The notes under the pieces are model-generated. The model saw nothing but the letters and a program-made list of their open reading frames with translations, did no database searches and had not been told where the DNA came from. A stretch of DNA of 64,000 nucleotides. It comes from JAQBGV01 sp032128395. Lineage in GTDB: Bacteria; Planctomycetota; UBA8108; UBA1146. Shown here in pieces: positions 9,840 to 18,579 of this stretch. A program made the translations under genes and the position numbers. Within the stretch, counting starts at the first letter, position 1. Every line of letters starts with the position of its first letter. The DNA lies in assembly GCA_032128395.1 (NCBI GenBank), contig JAQBGV010000194.1:1-64000 (forward strand), given 5' to 3'.

Positions 9840-9949
9840 GTGGGGACTGGCTCGCCACGGGCGTCCCTTGTCCCAACTTCGGTCCGGTGGCGACAGCCTC
9901 CCCTCAGCAGAAGAGGAACAGGCACCGCTGTGCGGAGTCAGTCCCCACT
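9840..9949. repeat. Small element with inverted ends (copy R2)
   Basis: The left end reads GTGGGGACTGGCT and the right end, on the other strand, AGTGGGGACTGACT, so the 110-base unit has near-perfect inverted termini. Its right 30 bases match 131-160, and its left GGGGACTGGCTCGCC is identical to 51526-51540. It exactly fills the space between the convergent 3' ends of valS and the nitroreductase. It has no plausible ORF. A MITE-like or terminator-like role is inference. Confidence 0.6.
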
Positions 9950-10621
9950 TCAAACGAAGAGCGCCACCTCCTCGAGTGACTTCCGCGTGAGGTCCGGGAC
10001 CCTGGTCCCCGCCGCGGGATAGCCAACCGGGAAGAGCAGGTACGGGCGTTCGTTCGTCGGGCGCTCGAGGAGCTTCGCGAGGAACCCCATCGGGCTCGGA
10101 GTGTGGGTGAGCGTGGCGAGCCCCATGTGGTGCAGTGCGGCGATGAACATCCCGCACGCGATCCCGACGCTCTCCTTCACGTAATAGTTCTTGCGGATAG
10201 CGCCGTCGGTCTCGATCCCATGCTTCTCCTCGAAGCACACCACCAGCCACGGTGCGATCTCGAGGTACGGCTTCTCCGGGCCGGTACCGAGGGGGGCGAG
10301 CGCCTCGAGCCAATCGTCCGGCATCCGGCCGTCGTAGTTCTTCGCCTCCTCTGCCTCTGCGGCGAGTCGGATGTCCCGCTTCATCGCAGGGTCGGAAACC
10401 GCGACGAACCGCCACGGCTGCCGGTGGGCCCCCGATGGTGCGGTACTCGCGGTGAGGATCGCCTGTTCGATCCACTCCCGGGGAACCGGATCGGGCGAGA
10501 ACTCGCGGACACTGCGTCGCAGCTCCAACTCGGCGTGGAACGCCCGAGCGCGCAAGAGAGACTCATCCGAAGCGAGGCGCGAGAACTCGAGCGGAACGGA
10601 AGGGTACGGCTGGGCTGGCAT
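9950..10621 (-). CDS. Nitroreductase family protein, iodotyrosine-deiodinase-like
   Basis: This 223-residue flavoprotein belongs to the nitroreductase superfamily. The FMN phosphate-binding segment RRSVREFSPDPVP and the APSGAHRQPWRF motif are clear. AEAEEAKNYDGRMPDDW followed by APWLVVCFEE resembles the iodotyrosine deiodinase/BluB-like branch, where a helical lid closes over the substrate. Such enzymes reductively dehalogenate or oxidise aromatic substrates using FMN; the substrate here cannot be read from sequence. The ATG at 10621 has AAGGAGAC six bases upstream. The longer in-frame start gives a non-homologous leader. The stop codon abuts an interspersed repeat shared with lutC. The promoter may lie beyond the palindromic repeats at 10690-10890. 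Confidence 0.88.
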   Translation of the reverse strand: MPAQPYPSVPLEFSRLASDESLLRARAFHAELELRRSVREFSPDPVPREWIEQAILTASTAPSGAHRQPWRFVAVSDPAMKRDIRLAAEAEEAKNYDGRMPDDWLEALAPLGTGPEKPYLEIAPWLVVCFEEKHGIETDGAIRKNYYVKESVGIACGMFIAALHHMGLATLTHTPSPMGFLAKLLERPTNERPYLLFPVGYPAAGTRVPDLTRKSLEEVALFV

Positions 10622-10689
10622 GGTTCGTCTCCTTGCGGCGGGAAACGTACCATCGAATCGAACCTCGATCGCCGCCAATTCGGAGAGAG

Positions 10690-10725
10690 TGGTCCGCCGG
10701 TCGTGATGGCGCGTCGAAGCGGACG
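10690..10725. repeat. Partial copy of palindromic repeat
   Basis: GGTCCGCCGGTCGTGATGGC resembles the left arm of the element at 10759-10890 and at 25.7-26.0 kb. The right arm is missing, so it looks like a degenerate or truncated copy lying just upstream of the nitroreductase. Confidence 0.45.
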
Positions 10726-10758
10726 ATGGACGCCAACCCAGCGTGGAGATGAGTCCGA

Positions 10759-10890
10759 ACCAAGAGTGGTGAGGGTGGCTCGTCTGTCGTGATGGCGGGT
10801 CGATGCCGACCGGAGGCGACCCTCAAGGGTCGTTGAGGATCGGCTTCGACCCGGCATCGCGGCAGACGGGCCGCCATCGCCGCTCACCCC
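10759..10890. repeat. Palindromic structured repeat, copy A
   Basis: The unit starts with ACCAAGAGTGG and ends with GCCGCCATCGCCGCTC. Bases 10781-10868 form a long imperfect hairpin: CGTCTGTCGTGATG pairs with CATCGCGGCAGACG. The inner stem CGGGTCGA pairs with TCGACCCG, and a small GACCC/GGGTC hairpin sits at the tip. Copies B and C (25.7-26.0 kb) share the outer arm and tip but carry different, still complementary, inner-stem bases. No ORF is present. Confidence 0.75.
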
Positions 10891-10910
10891 GGTCCCCTTC
10901 GGCGACCCGG

Positions 10911-10947
10911 GAAAAAAAACTCCTCGCTGTCCCTACTCAGCGAGGAG
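10911..10947 (-). terminator. Rho-independent terminator (minus strand)
   Basis: A perfect 10-bp stem, CTCCTCGCTG with CAGCGAGGAG and an 8-base loop, is followed on the minus strand by eight T residues. It would end transcripts coming from above 10950. The loop and 3' arm (GTAGGGACAG) are complementary to CTGTCCCTAC about 70 bases earlier in the same transcript, so an alternative fold is possible. Confidence 0.8.
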
Positions 10948-11363
10948 AAAGTTGGGTCTGAAATAAACGAGGAAAATGGAGGAACCTACCTATGGAAAGC
11001 GTAGGGACAGGCAGGCTGTGTCGATTTGATTCTGGTGTTTGGCATCGGGGTTCCCGGCTCCGCCGCCTCCGCGGCGAGCCGTCCCCCCTCGCTCCTTCCC
11101 CCCGCGAGTCGTTTCCCCCCCCGGGGAGCGCGAACTCGCCCCATCCTGAACTCCGCCTACGGCGGGGCCCGAAACGGATCGCCAGGTGTGGGAACTCCGG
11201 CCGAGTCTGGGCGGGCAGACGCGGATGCGTGACGGCCGGAGATGCAGAAACCTTCGATCCCCCCGGGGAAACGGTTCGAGGCGGTTCCGACGTCGGAACT
11301 TCCCTCTCAGCATGCGGCGTACGGATGCCAGGACGGTATCCTTGAACCGTATCCCCTCTTCCG
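10911..11363 (-). ncRNA. Candidate non-coding RNA of about 450 nt
   Basis: A sigma-70-like promoter (11370-11398) and a strong terminator (10911-10947) bracket this stretch on the minus strand. No reading frame inside it looks like protein; all are arginine-, glycine- or proline-rich. The RNA would hold several GC-rich hairpins, for example GTCTGCCCGCCCAGAC, and an unpaired A-rich stretch near its 3' part. I looked for tmRNA, RNase P RNA, SRP RNA and TPP riboswitch signatures and found none convincing. It could be a stable RNA or a leader for the nitroreductase 290 bases downstream of the terminator. Boundaries are inferred from the promoter and terminator only. Confidence 0.35.
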
Positions 11364-11369
11364 CTCAAG

Positions 11370-11398
11370 ACCGTAGCCGGGGCCGACTTAAGCGTCAA
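11370..11398 (-). promoter_or_regulatory. Sigma-70-like promoter of candidate RNA
   Basis: On the minus strand TTGACG and TACGGT are separated by exactly 17 bases. Transcription would start near 11363 and run toward the terminator at 10911-10947. No coding gene starts shortly downstream. Confidence 0.5.
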
Positions 11399-11542
11399 GG
11401 GGGCAGTGGTCGGCTGAACCGAGTCGCACACCGTCGTCGGAAAGTCATACCTGGAAACAGGTTGCGGACTCACGTCGATGACCTCGGGCCCGGGTGCCAT
11501 CCGTATGACCCCCGGGCCCGCTCGTTTCTACAGGAGCCTTGC

Positions 11543-11974
11543 TCAGCGCCGGTGCCGTCGGCAGTGCTTCCGAATCACTCTCTCGGCGGGAACCCAGACC
11601 CTTCTCTCGATCCTGCGGGTCTCCCCGGCGACCCAGACTCTCTCATGGCAGCCGGCGCTGAATCCGACTTCGAGGTGGCGGCCAAAACGGATCGTCGGGG
11701 CGGGAACCCAGACTCGCTCGTAATGCCCCGGGGTCTGGATCCGTTCGACGACCGTCCGGTAGTACCCCGGGACGACCTCCACGACGCACCCGCAGCCACG
11801 GTTCAGGTCGGCTCGATGGTGATGGTGACTTCCACGCTCCCGGTCCAAGTGACGTTCGACCGTCGTGGTTCTGTCGGAGTGTCGGGTGTGTCTCCGGTCT
11901 GGCTCGGCGAAGAGGATCCCCGGCAGGAGGACGAGGGCGCAGGCCCCCACCCAGGCGCGCATGGTCTTCGACAT
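11543..11974 (-). CDS. Small exported protein with repeated VWVPA motif
   Basis: This 143-residue protein is not assigned to a named family. It has a clear signal peptide (MRAWVGACALVLLPGILFA) and a histidine/arginine-rich mature region including SHHHHR. The motif ERVWVPA, RVWVAG, RRVWVPA recurs three times. GYYRTVVERIQTPGHYE is a pattern I associate with small secreted planctomycete proteins of unknown role. AAGGAG lies six bases before the ATG. It is followed by the noncoding region at 11 kb and preceded by the pseudokinase gene. Metal binding is possible from the histidines and the CGC pair but is inference. Confidence 0.7.
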   Translation of the reverse strand: MSKTMRAWVGACALVLLPGILFAEPDRRHTRHSDRTTTVERHLDRERGSHHHHRADLNRGCGCVVEVVPGYYRTVVERIQTPGHYERVWVPAPTIRFGRHLEVGFSAGCHERVWVAGETRRIERRVWVPAERVIRKHCRRHRR

Positions 11975-12039
11975 GACGAACTCCTTCTCGTTCGGGTGGT
12001 ATCCGATCGGACGACCCCGGGAACGAGGCGGGCCAGGCG

Positions 12040-13764
12040 CTATTCAGGAGCGATCTCGCGGGGGAGGACGCGGCGGGCGGGAAACTCCAACAACCCGCGG
12101 GAATCCCAGCGCAGTTCGTCTTCGGGGGGTGGGAACCGGGTTCCGGGGCGGACTCGCGACCACCACTCCGCGGCACTCTCTCGGCGTCCCAGTCGCAGGA
12201 GCAGGATCGAGCCTCGGAGGAGAAGAGCCTCTGACTCGACCCACTCCGGTTTGTACGACTCGATCCGCTGGATCGCCGCCGCTCCCTCACCGAGGCTCGC
12301 GAGTCGCTCTGCTCCTAGCCACTGGATCCACACGTCGTGGGGTTGGAGCTCGGTCGCGGCGGCGAGTGCCTCTTCAGCGGTTCCTCGATCCCCCGCGTGG
12401 TGGGCCGCGAGTGCGAGGTGGAACCACTTCCGCGAGGTCGGTCCATCGAGCTCGATCGAGCTTCGGAACGACCCGACCGCAGCCGAGAAGCGGTGGATGT
12501 AGAGCTCTCCGACTCCTCGCAGAATCCGCTCGCGGGGTGTCCGCGGTGCGAGGAGCAGACCGCGGAGAATGTTGGAGTGCCCCGCTCGGTCCCCGCTCTC
12601 GAGACGCGCGATCCCGAGCGAGATCGACGGTGCTGGGGAGTCGGGATCCCAGAGTCGAGCTCTTTGGAAAGACTCTGCGGCGGCGCGATTCTCTCCCGCC
12701 CGCAGCTGTGTCCAACCGAGGGCGACGAGTATCTCGGGGTCGCGGGACCAGCGTCCCGCTCCCGCTTCGGAGTCGCGGAGCACCTGGTTCCCCGCGGGGT
12801 GCAGCGGAGGGTCCTCTCCGTGCAGAGGGAACGGGCGAGCGGCCAGAGCGGAGTCGAAGCGCGAAAGGAGATCCTGTCGATCGTGCTCCTCGGCGCCCAC
12901 GCGAAACCAAGAGATCGTCACGGCCAGGAGGATGAGGACCACGGTCCCACGGACCAGGGCGTGCGCCTGGGAGGCAGTTCCTCGGAGGTGCGCAGCACTC
13001 GACCGCGGTCGCTCCCCACGGACGGCGGCTTCCAGAGCGGCCGCAAAGCCGCGGAAGCGCGCGGGTCTCTGGCGCGGATCGAGAGAGATGGCATCGCGGA
13101 GGAGAGGGGCGACGCCACGGGGGAGATCCGCCGCCGTCGGGACCGGTGTCGGCTCTGCATTCGCCAGCAACCGGTCGGCGACCTCGGCCTCGCTGCGCCC
13201 ACTCCACGGCGGCGCACCTGCGAGACAGAGGTGCAGGATCGCCGCGAGAGAGTAGACCCCGGCCTCCTCTCCGTGCGGCCCCTCCGGTTGTTCGGGGAGC
13301 AGCAACTCCGGTGCGAGGAACGGCGCCCACTCATCGGGGGTGAGTGAGGAATCTCCTTCGAGAAGATCGACCGCACGCAGTCGGAGAGTGCCGTCGGCGT
13401 CGAGCCGGAGCCACTTCGGGTGGATCCGATTCACGGTCCATCCCGCTCCCTGAAGAGATCCGAGCAGTCGAGCGAGGCGGCAGAACGATGAGACCATGGC
13501 GACGATCCCCCCGGGGCAGCGACGTCGCCACCCGGGCAGCGGTGCCCCACCCCAACGCTTGAGGATCTCGTCGAGCGGCTCGCCGCCGACCTTGCGGTGA
13601 TGAGGTCGATCCGAGACCGACTCGAGTGGGATCAGATCGGGGTGCAGGAACTCGTCGAGGAGTCGCCGCCTCTCGGCGGGATCCACCCCACGATCTCCGC
13701 GCCCCGACCGAGCCCGCGACGCGGAGCCCGGAAACCCGTACGTGCGCCGAATCATGGAGTGCAT
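12040..13764 (-). CDS. Pseudokinase-transmembrane-TPR protein
   Basis: This 574-residue protein looks like a membrane-anchored pseudokinase with a TPR tail. Residues from about 60 to 260 follow the Ser/Thr kinase C-lobe: an activation-segment end FLAPELLLPEQ, then GVYSLAAILHLCLAGAPPW (normally DVYSLG), then DPRQRPA. The catalytic loop is degenerate (VNRIHPKWLRL in place of HRDxKPxN) and DFG is replaced by AVDL, so phosphotransfer is unlikely. A single transmembrane helix follows (LVRGTVVLILLAVTISWF). About 270 residues of TPR-like helical pairs come next, for example LVALGWTQLRAGENRAAAES. The start is uncertain: ATG at 13764 or 13755; longer frames are arginine-rich. The gene is downstream of ftsH on the same strand. 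Confidence 0.75.
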   Translation of the reverse strand: MHSMIRRTYGFPGSASRARSGRGDRGVDPAERRRLLDEFLHPDLIPLESVSDRPHHRKVGGEPLDEILKRWGGAPLPGWRRRCPGGIVAMVSSFCRLARLLGSLQGAGWTVNRIHPKWLRLDADGTLRLRAVDLLEGDSSLTPDEWAPFLAPELLLPEQPEGPHGEEAGVYSLAAILHLCLAGAPPWSGRSEAEVADRLLANAEPTPVPTAADLPRGVAPLLRDAISLDPRQRPARFRGFAAALEAAVRGERPRSSAAHLRGTASQAHALVRGTVVLILLAVTISWFRVGAEEHDRQDLLSRFDSALAARPFPLHGEDPPLHPAGNQVLRDSEAGAGRWSRDPEILVALGWTQLRAGENRAAAESFQRARLWDPDSPAPSISLGIARLESGDRAGHSNILRGLLLAPRTPRERILRGVGELYIHRFSAAVGSFRSSIELDGPTSRKWFHLALAAHHAGDRGTAEEALAAATELQPHDVWIQWLGAERLASLGEGAAAIQRIESYKPEWVESEALLLRGSILLLRLGRRESAAEWWSRVRPGTRFPPPEDELRWDSRGLLEFPARRVLPREIAPE

Positions 13765-13897
13765 TGTGGGGATGCGGAGGTGGAGGGGGAAGGAGAAGAA
13801 GGGCGAAGAGTTCAGAGTCTCGGAATCGGCTCCGGACCCGAACTCGGGCCCGGAGGAATGGGAGCAGACGGGACGCCCTCGGCCCCCGAAGCTGCTC

Positions 13898-15994
13898 TCA
13901 AGCGCCTTCGAATCCGAGCAGCCCCGGGTCCATCTCCCCTGGCTTCGGCTTCTCCTCCCCCGGGCGACGCTTCGGGGTCGGACTCTTCTCGGAGGAATCG
14001 GAGTCATCGCTCTGAGGTTCACGCAGCGACTCCGGGATCGGAAGATCGAGGAGTTCGTAGATCTCGCGATCTCCGATGATCTCCTTCTCGAGCAGCTCCT
14101 CGGCGAGTTTCTCGAGCATCGCGCGGTTCTCACCGAGAATCTCGACGGCGCGCCGCGATCCCTCGTCGATCATGCGCCGGAGCTCGTCGTCGATCAGCAT
14201 CGCGGTGTGTTCGCTGAAATGCTTCCCCTCGCCGATCTCACGCCCGAGGAAGACGTGCTCTTCGCCACGCTTGAACGATACGGGGCCGAGCTTCTCGCTC
14301 ATCCCCCAGCGGCAGACCATCCGCTCGACCAGCTGCGTCGCCTGCTCGAGATCGTTCTCCGCGCCGGTGGTCCGCTCGTCGAACACCAGCTCCTCGGCGG
14401 CACGCCCTCCGAGCAGGATCACCACTCGGTTCAACAAGTAGGTCCGCGAGTAGTTGAAAATGTCCTCGGTCGGGAGCTGCTGCGTGACCCCGAGGGCGCG
14501 GCCGCGGGGGACGATCGTCACCGAGTGGACCGGGTCCGCTCCCGGGAGGAGCAGCGCCAGGAGGGTGTGACCCGCTTCGTGATAGGCCGTGATCTTCCGC
14601 TCCCGGTCGCTGACGGATTCGTCGCGCAGGGTGCCGAGCAGGATCTTGTCCTTGGCCTTCTCGAAGCAGGTCATGTCGACCTTCTTCTTCAAGTCCCGCG
14701 CCGCCATCAGTGCGGCCTCGTTCGCGAGGTTCTGGAGGTCGGCCCCGGAAAAGCCGATCGTGGCCCGGGCGATCGTGTCGAGATCGACATCTTTCGCGAG
14801 GGGGATCTTGCGCGTGTGTACCTCGAGGATCGCTTTTCGCCCCGCGCGCTGCGGCCGCTCGACCACGACTTGACGGTCGAAGCGCCCCGGCCGAACGAGG
14901 GCCGGGTCGAGAACATCGGGGCGGTTGGTCGCCGCGAGCACGATCACGGCCTGATTCGTCTCGAAGCCGTCCATCTCGGAGAGGATCTGGTTCAGGGTCT
15001 GTTCGCGTTCGTCGTGGCCTCCACCGAGCCCCGCGCCGCGCGATCGTCCGACCGCGTCGATCTCGTCGATGAAAACGATGCACGGGGAGTTTTTCTTTGC
15101 CTCGTCGAAGAGCTCGCGCACTCGCGAAGCCCCGACCCCGACGAAGAGCTCGATGAACTCGGATCCCGAGATACTGAAGAAGGGGACCTCCGCCTCACCG
15201 GCAATCGCCCGCGCCAGGAGCGTCTTCCCCGTTCCCGGCGGACCGACGAGGAGGACCCCCTTCGGAATCTTGGCGCCGAGGGCGGCGTAGCGCTCCGGGC
15301 GCTTGAGGAAGTCGACTACCTCGAGGAGCTCGCGCTTGACGTTCTTCAACCCCGCCACGTCCTCGAACGTGATGTGCGAGTCGGTCTTCTCGTACCGTTT
15401 CGCACGATTTCCGGAGAACCGGCCGAAGAGCCCAGGGCCCATCTGTTTGCGGACCCGGCTGGTCAGGTACCAGAAGACTCCGATGATCAGCACGATCACC
15501 ATCACCTGGACGAGCAGGATGTCGATCAAGGACCCGCCGGCGTTCTGGTAGCCGAGATCGATCTCGCGCGACATCGCGAGCTCGTACAGCTTGTCCCCGG
15601 AAGCGGACTCCCTCGGGATGTTCGCCTCGATCCTTCCGACCTTGCGGACCGCGGCATCGGGCTTGTTGTCGACCGGGAACTCCTCGGGAGTCTTCAGGAA
15701 CGCGACGAACGTGCTGAGCTCGGACTCTTCGATCCGTCGCACGTTGTGGCGGAACTTCGGCGGGGTCTCCTGAGGGAGGATCTCTTCCCCCGCGACCACG
15801 TCGAGGAACGTGTTCACGCTGACTCTCGCGGACCCCTCGCCGAGCTGGCTGCCGAGGAAGTGGAAGGCGCTCCAGGCGAGCAGGACGAACATCACGAACC
15901 AGAACCAGGAGCGCTGGTTCCAGCGCGGGGGGGGAGGGCCCTTGGACCCGTCCGGTTGCTCCTCGGGGGGGGGAGGCTTTCGTTCTTCCATCAT
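13898..15994 (-). CDS. ftsH: ATP-dependent zinc metalloprotease FtsH
   Basis: This 698-residue membrane AAA+ protease degrades misfolded and regulatory membrane and cytosolic proteins. It has an N-terminal transmembrane helix (SWFWFVMFVLLAWSAFHFL), a periplasmic domain of about 100 residues and a second helix (VMVIVLIIGVFWYL). The Walker A motif GPPGTGKTLLAR is near residue 255 and Walker B is IVFIDEIDAVG. The second region of homology contains ATNRPDVLDPALVRPGRFDR. The zinc motif AYHEAGH is near residue 470. The proline-rich N- and C-terminal tails are unremarkable. Two ATGs in a row follow CGAGGAG; the second (15991) has better ribosome-site spacing, so the first three bases are uncertain. 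Confidence 0.97.
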   Translation of the reverse strand: MMEERKPPPPEEQPDGSKGPPPPRWNQRSWFWFVMFVLLAWSAFHFLGSQLGEGSARVSVNTFLDVVAGEEILPQETPPKFRHNVRRIEESELSTFVAFLKTPEEFPVDNKPDAAVRKVGRIEANIPRESASGDKLYELAMSREIDLGYQNAGGSLIDILLVQVMVIVLIIGVFWYLTSRVRKQMGPGLFGRFSGNRAKRYEKTDSHITFEDVAGLKNVKRELLEVVDFLKRPERYAALGAKIPKGVLLVGPPGTGKTLLARAIAGEAEVPFFSISGSEFIELFVGVGASRVRELFDEAKKNSPCIVFIDEIDAVGRSRGAGLGGGHDEREQTLNQILSEMDGFETNQAVIVLAATNRPDVLDPALVRPGRFDRQVVVERPQRAGRKAILEVHTRKIPLAKDVDLDTIARATIGFSGADLQNLANEAALMAARDLKKKVDMTCFEKAKDKILLGTLRDESVSDRERKITAYHEAGHTLLALLLPGADPVHSVTIVPRGRALGVTQQLPTEDIFNYSRTYLLNRVVILLGGRAAEELVFDERTTGAENDLEQATQLVERMVCRWGMSEKLGPVSFKRGEEHVFLGREIGEGKHFSEHTAMLIDDELRRMIDEGSRRAVEILGENRAMLEKLAEELLEKEIIGDREIYELLDLPIPESLREPQSDDSDSSEKSPTPKRRPGEEKPKPGEMDPGLLGFEGA

Positions 15995-16119
15995 CTCCTC
16001 GGGTGCCCCGGGATCGGGGCGGATTCCAGTGGCTCCGGGTCATCCTACCCGGATGGAGCCGGCTTTTCTCACGGCCCTTCGCGAGAGACCAGCAGACTGC
16101 GCATCGGATCGGAGCACCG

Positions 16120-18456
16120 CTAGAACCGGGCCAGATCGCGGGCTGCGGCCTCCACGGTCGCCGATTGGGGGAGGATCACCTCCTCCAGCTCCGGAGCGTA
16201 GGCGACGTGACAGTCGAGAGCGCCGACGCGGCGGACCGGCGCGTCGAGATCGTGGAAGAGCTCATCCTGGATCCGCGCTGCGATCTCAGCGCCGTACCCC
16301 CACGAGCGCATCTCCTCGTGGACGATCAGGCAGCGGTTCGTTCGCCGAACCGAATCGGCGATCGCTTCCCAGTCGTAGGGATTGAGCGTGCGGAGATCGA
16401 GGATCTCGGCCTCGATCCCTTCCTCGGCGAGGCGCTGCGCGGCCTGGAAGGACCGGTGGACGAGCGCACCGTAGGTGACGATCGTCAGGTCGTCCCCGCC
16501 CCTGACTCGCGCGGCCTGACCGAAGGGGATCGCGTACTCGGGTCCGGGGTAGATCCCCTTGTTGTAGGTCTGACGGTAGAGGTGCTTGTGCTCGAGGAAG
16601 ATCACCGGGTCGTCCCCGCGGATCGCCGTGCGCAGGAGCCCATTCGCGTCGAGCGCGTTGGAAGGGATCACGACCCTCAGCCCCGGCAGATGCGTGAACA
16701 GGGTCTCCGCGGATTGACTGTGGTAGACCGCACCACCGCGGAGATACCCCCCGCTCGCTACCCGGATCACCATCGGGCACGAGTCGGTCCCAGCGGAACG
16801 CCACCGCAGAAGTGACACCTCGGAGCGAATCTGGTGGTACGCGGGCCAGATGTAGTCCAGGAACTGAATCTCGACGACTGGCTTCAAGCCCCGGAGAGCG
16901 AGTCCGACCGCGCGTCCGACGATGTTCGCCTCGGCGAGGGGGGAGTTGTAGACCCGATCGCCCCCGAACTCCCGCTGGAGCCCGTAGGTGACCTTGAAGA
17001 CCCCCCCTTTCCCCTTCACCTCGTCGAGTGCCGCTTCGCGGCTCGCATCGGCGACGTCCTCGCCAAAGACGAGGATGCGCTCATCGCGGCGCATCTCGTC
17101 GCGCATGCAGAAGTTGATCAGGTCGACCATCGTCGTCGGAGTGCCGCCCTCATCGAACTCCGGCTCCGTCGCGATCGACCGGTCGGTCGGATCGAATTCC
17201 CTCGAGTAGAGGTGGTCGAGCACGGTCTCCGAGGACGCCTGCGGTGTCGCCACCGCGATGTCGCTCGCGGTTCGGACCTCGTCGCGGACCTCCGCGCGGA
17301 TGGCTTCGAGCTCGGCCTCGGTCGCGTGCCCCCCGGCGACGAGCCACTTCGGGAACGCGACGAGCGGATCCCGGTCCACCTCGCCGGCACGCTCCGACGG
17401 CGTGCGATAGGCGCGCTCGTCATCGGAGAGGGAGTGGGAGTAGGGGCGGACGACGTGGGCGTGCACGAGCGCGGGACCGCGCTGTCGACGCATCCGCTCG
17501 ACGACATCGCGGAGCACGCGCACGCTTTCGATCAGGTCACAGCCATCGATCTCGCGAATGTCGAGGTTCGGGAATCCAGAGACGAGCTTCGAGATCGAGC
17601 CCCCCGCGGTGTTCACTTCGACCGGGACGCTGATCGCGTACCCGTTGTCCTCGACCAGGAACAGGACCGGCAGCTTCAGGTTGCACGCGCTGTTCAGCGC
17701 CTCCCAGATCTCCCCTTCACTAGTGGTGCCATCGCCCACCGAGACGAAGCTGATCTCATCGCCGTGGAAATCGCGGATGCGCTCCACCAGGGTCGGGATC
17801 GCGTTTCCCTTCGACCACGCCTCTGCGCATCCGACCGCGTGCAGCGCCTGACTCCCGGTGCAGCTCGACTGGTTGACGACGTGGAGCCGCCCGCTGCCCC
17901 AGTGGCTCGGCATCTGTCGACCCGCGCCCGCGGGTTCATCGTGGGCCGCGGTCGCCGACTTGAACATCTCGACCGGGGTCAGACCGAGTCCGAGGAGAAG
18001 CGCCCGGTCGCGGTAGTACGGGAAGAACCAATCCTTCGCGGGGTCGAGGACGAATCCCGCCGCGGCGAGGACCGCTTCGTGACCACACCCGTTGATCTGG
18101 AAGAAGATCTGCCCCTTCCCCTTCAGACGGATCTCCTCGTCATCGATCTCGCGACTGAGGAACATCGTCCGGAAGAACGCGTGGAGCTCCGCACGATCGA
18201 GGCCTGCGGTGGAGTCGGGTACGGGCTTCACGGACACTCCCAACGCGGAATTTCTGTCTCTCAGCGCGGCCACTCTCGGCGTCGGGTCTTTCCGGGCGGG
18301 GCTCTTGCGGACGGGCTGCTTGCGAGTCGACGCCTTGCGGGGCGATGACTTGCGCGGAGCGGCACCCTGGCCATTCGCGCCGCGCTCCTTCGCACGTGAT
18401 TCGGACTTTTTCTCCCCATCGCCGCGGGAGGGGGGTTTTCTGCTCTGGGTGGGCAT
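16120..18456 (-). CDS. Branched-chain 2-oxoacid dehydrogenase E1, alpha-beta fusion
   Basis: This 778-residue protein fuses E1 alpha and E1 beta, the thiamin-diphosphate enzyme that decarboxylates 2-oxoacids and acylates lipoyl-E2. The alpha part has the ThDP signature VGDGTTSEGEIWEALNSA ending in LVEDNGYA. The beta part begins near TTMVDLINFCMRDEM and holds GEDVAD, SPLAEANIVGRAVG and TYGALVHRSFQAA. Similarity to 2-oxoisovalerate rather than pyruvate dehydrogenases is my reading of motifs such as FPYYRDRALLLGLG. A lysine/arginine/serine-rich tail of about 60 residues precedes the enzyme (PRKSSPRKASTRKQPVRK), resembling histone-like tails; its role is unknown. The gene is divergent from lpdA. 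The start ATG follows GGTAGGATGCA. Confidence 0.9.
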   Translation of the reverse strand: MPTQSRKPPSRGDGEKKSESRAKERGANGQGAAPRKSSPRKASTRKQPVRKSPARKDPTPRVAALRDRNSALGVSVKPVPDSTAGLDRAELHAFFRTMFLSREIDDEEIRLKGKGQIFFQINGCGHEAVLAAAGFVLDPAKDWFFPYYRDRALLLGLGLTPVEMFKSATAAHDEPAGAGRQMPSHWGSGRLHVVNQSSCTGSQALHAVGCAEAWSKGNAIPTLVERIRDFHGDEISFVSVGDGTTSEGEIWEALNSACNLKLPVLFLVEDNGYAISVPVEVNTAGGSISKLVSGFPNLDIREIDGCDLIESVRVLRDVVERMRRQRGPALVHAHVVRPYSHSLSDDERAYRTPSERAGEVDRDPLVAFPKWLVAGGHATEAELEAIRAEVRDEVRTASDIAVATPQASSETVLDHLYSREFDPTDRSIATEPEFDEGGTPTTMVDLINFCMRDEMRRDERILVFGEDVADASREAALDEVKGKGGVFKVTYGLQREFGGDRVYNSPLAEANIVGRAVGLALRGLKPVVEIQFLDYIWPAYHQIRSEVSLLRWRSAGTDSCPMVIRVASGGYLRGGAVYHSQSAETLFTHLPGLRVVIPSNALDANGLLRTAIRGDDPVIFLEHKHLYRQTYNKGIYPGPEYAIPFGQAARVRGGDDLTIVTYGALVHRSFQAAQRLAEEGIEAEILDLRTLNPYDWEAIADSVRRTNRCLIVHEEMRSWGYGAEIAARIQDELFHDLDAPVRRVGALDCHVAYAPELEEVILPQSATVEAAARDLARF

Positions 18457-18579
18457 TGCATCCTACCTGGGTGGGTCGTTCGGAGTGGCATTCTAGCCCG
18501 AGAGCAGAGGCCTTTCTGCCGGAAACTCGGTGGGAATTCCTCCCCCAACCTCGAGAGGACGGCAGAACTCCGAGTTCCG

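Noticed and set aside
10937..11500. 187-codon minus-strand frame and tmRNA, RNase P RNA or TPP riboswitch in the same region
   Set aside because: The frame is low-complexity and non-homologous. A CTGAGA string recalls the TPP riboswitch but the rest of its core is absent. The RNase P core sequences and the tmRNA tag and ends are also absent.
13742..16123. 793-codon open frame on the plus strand opposite ftsH
   Set aside because: It is the antisense shadow of ftsH, whose frame has every expected motif. Long open frames opposite genes are common in GC-rich DNA because stop codons are rare.
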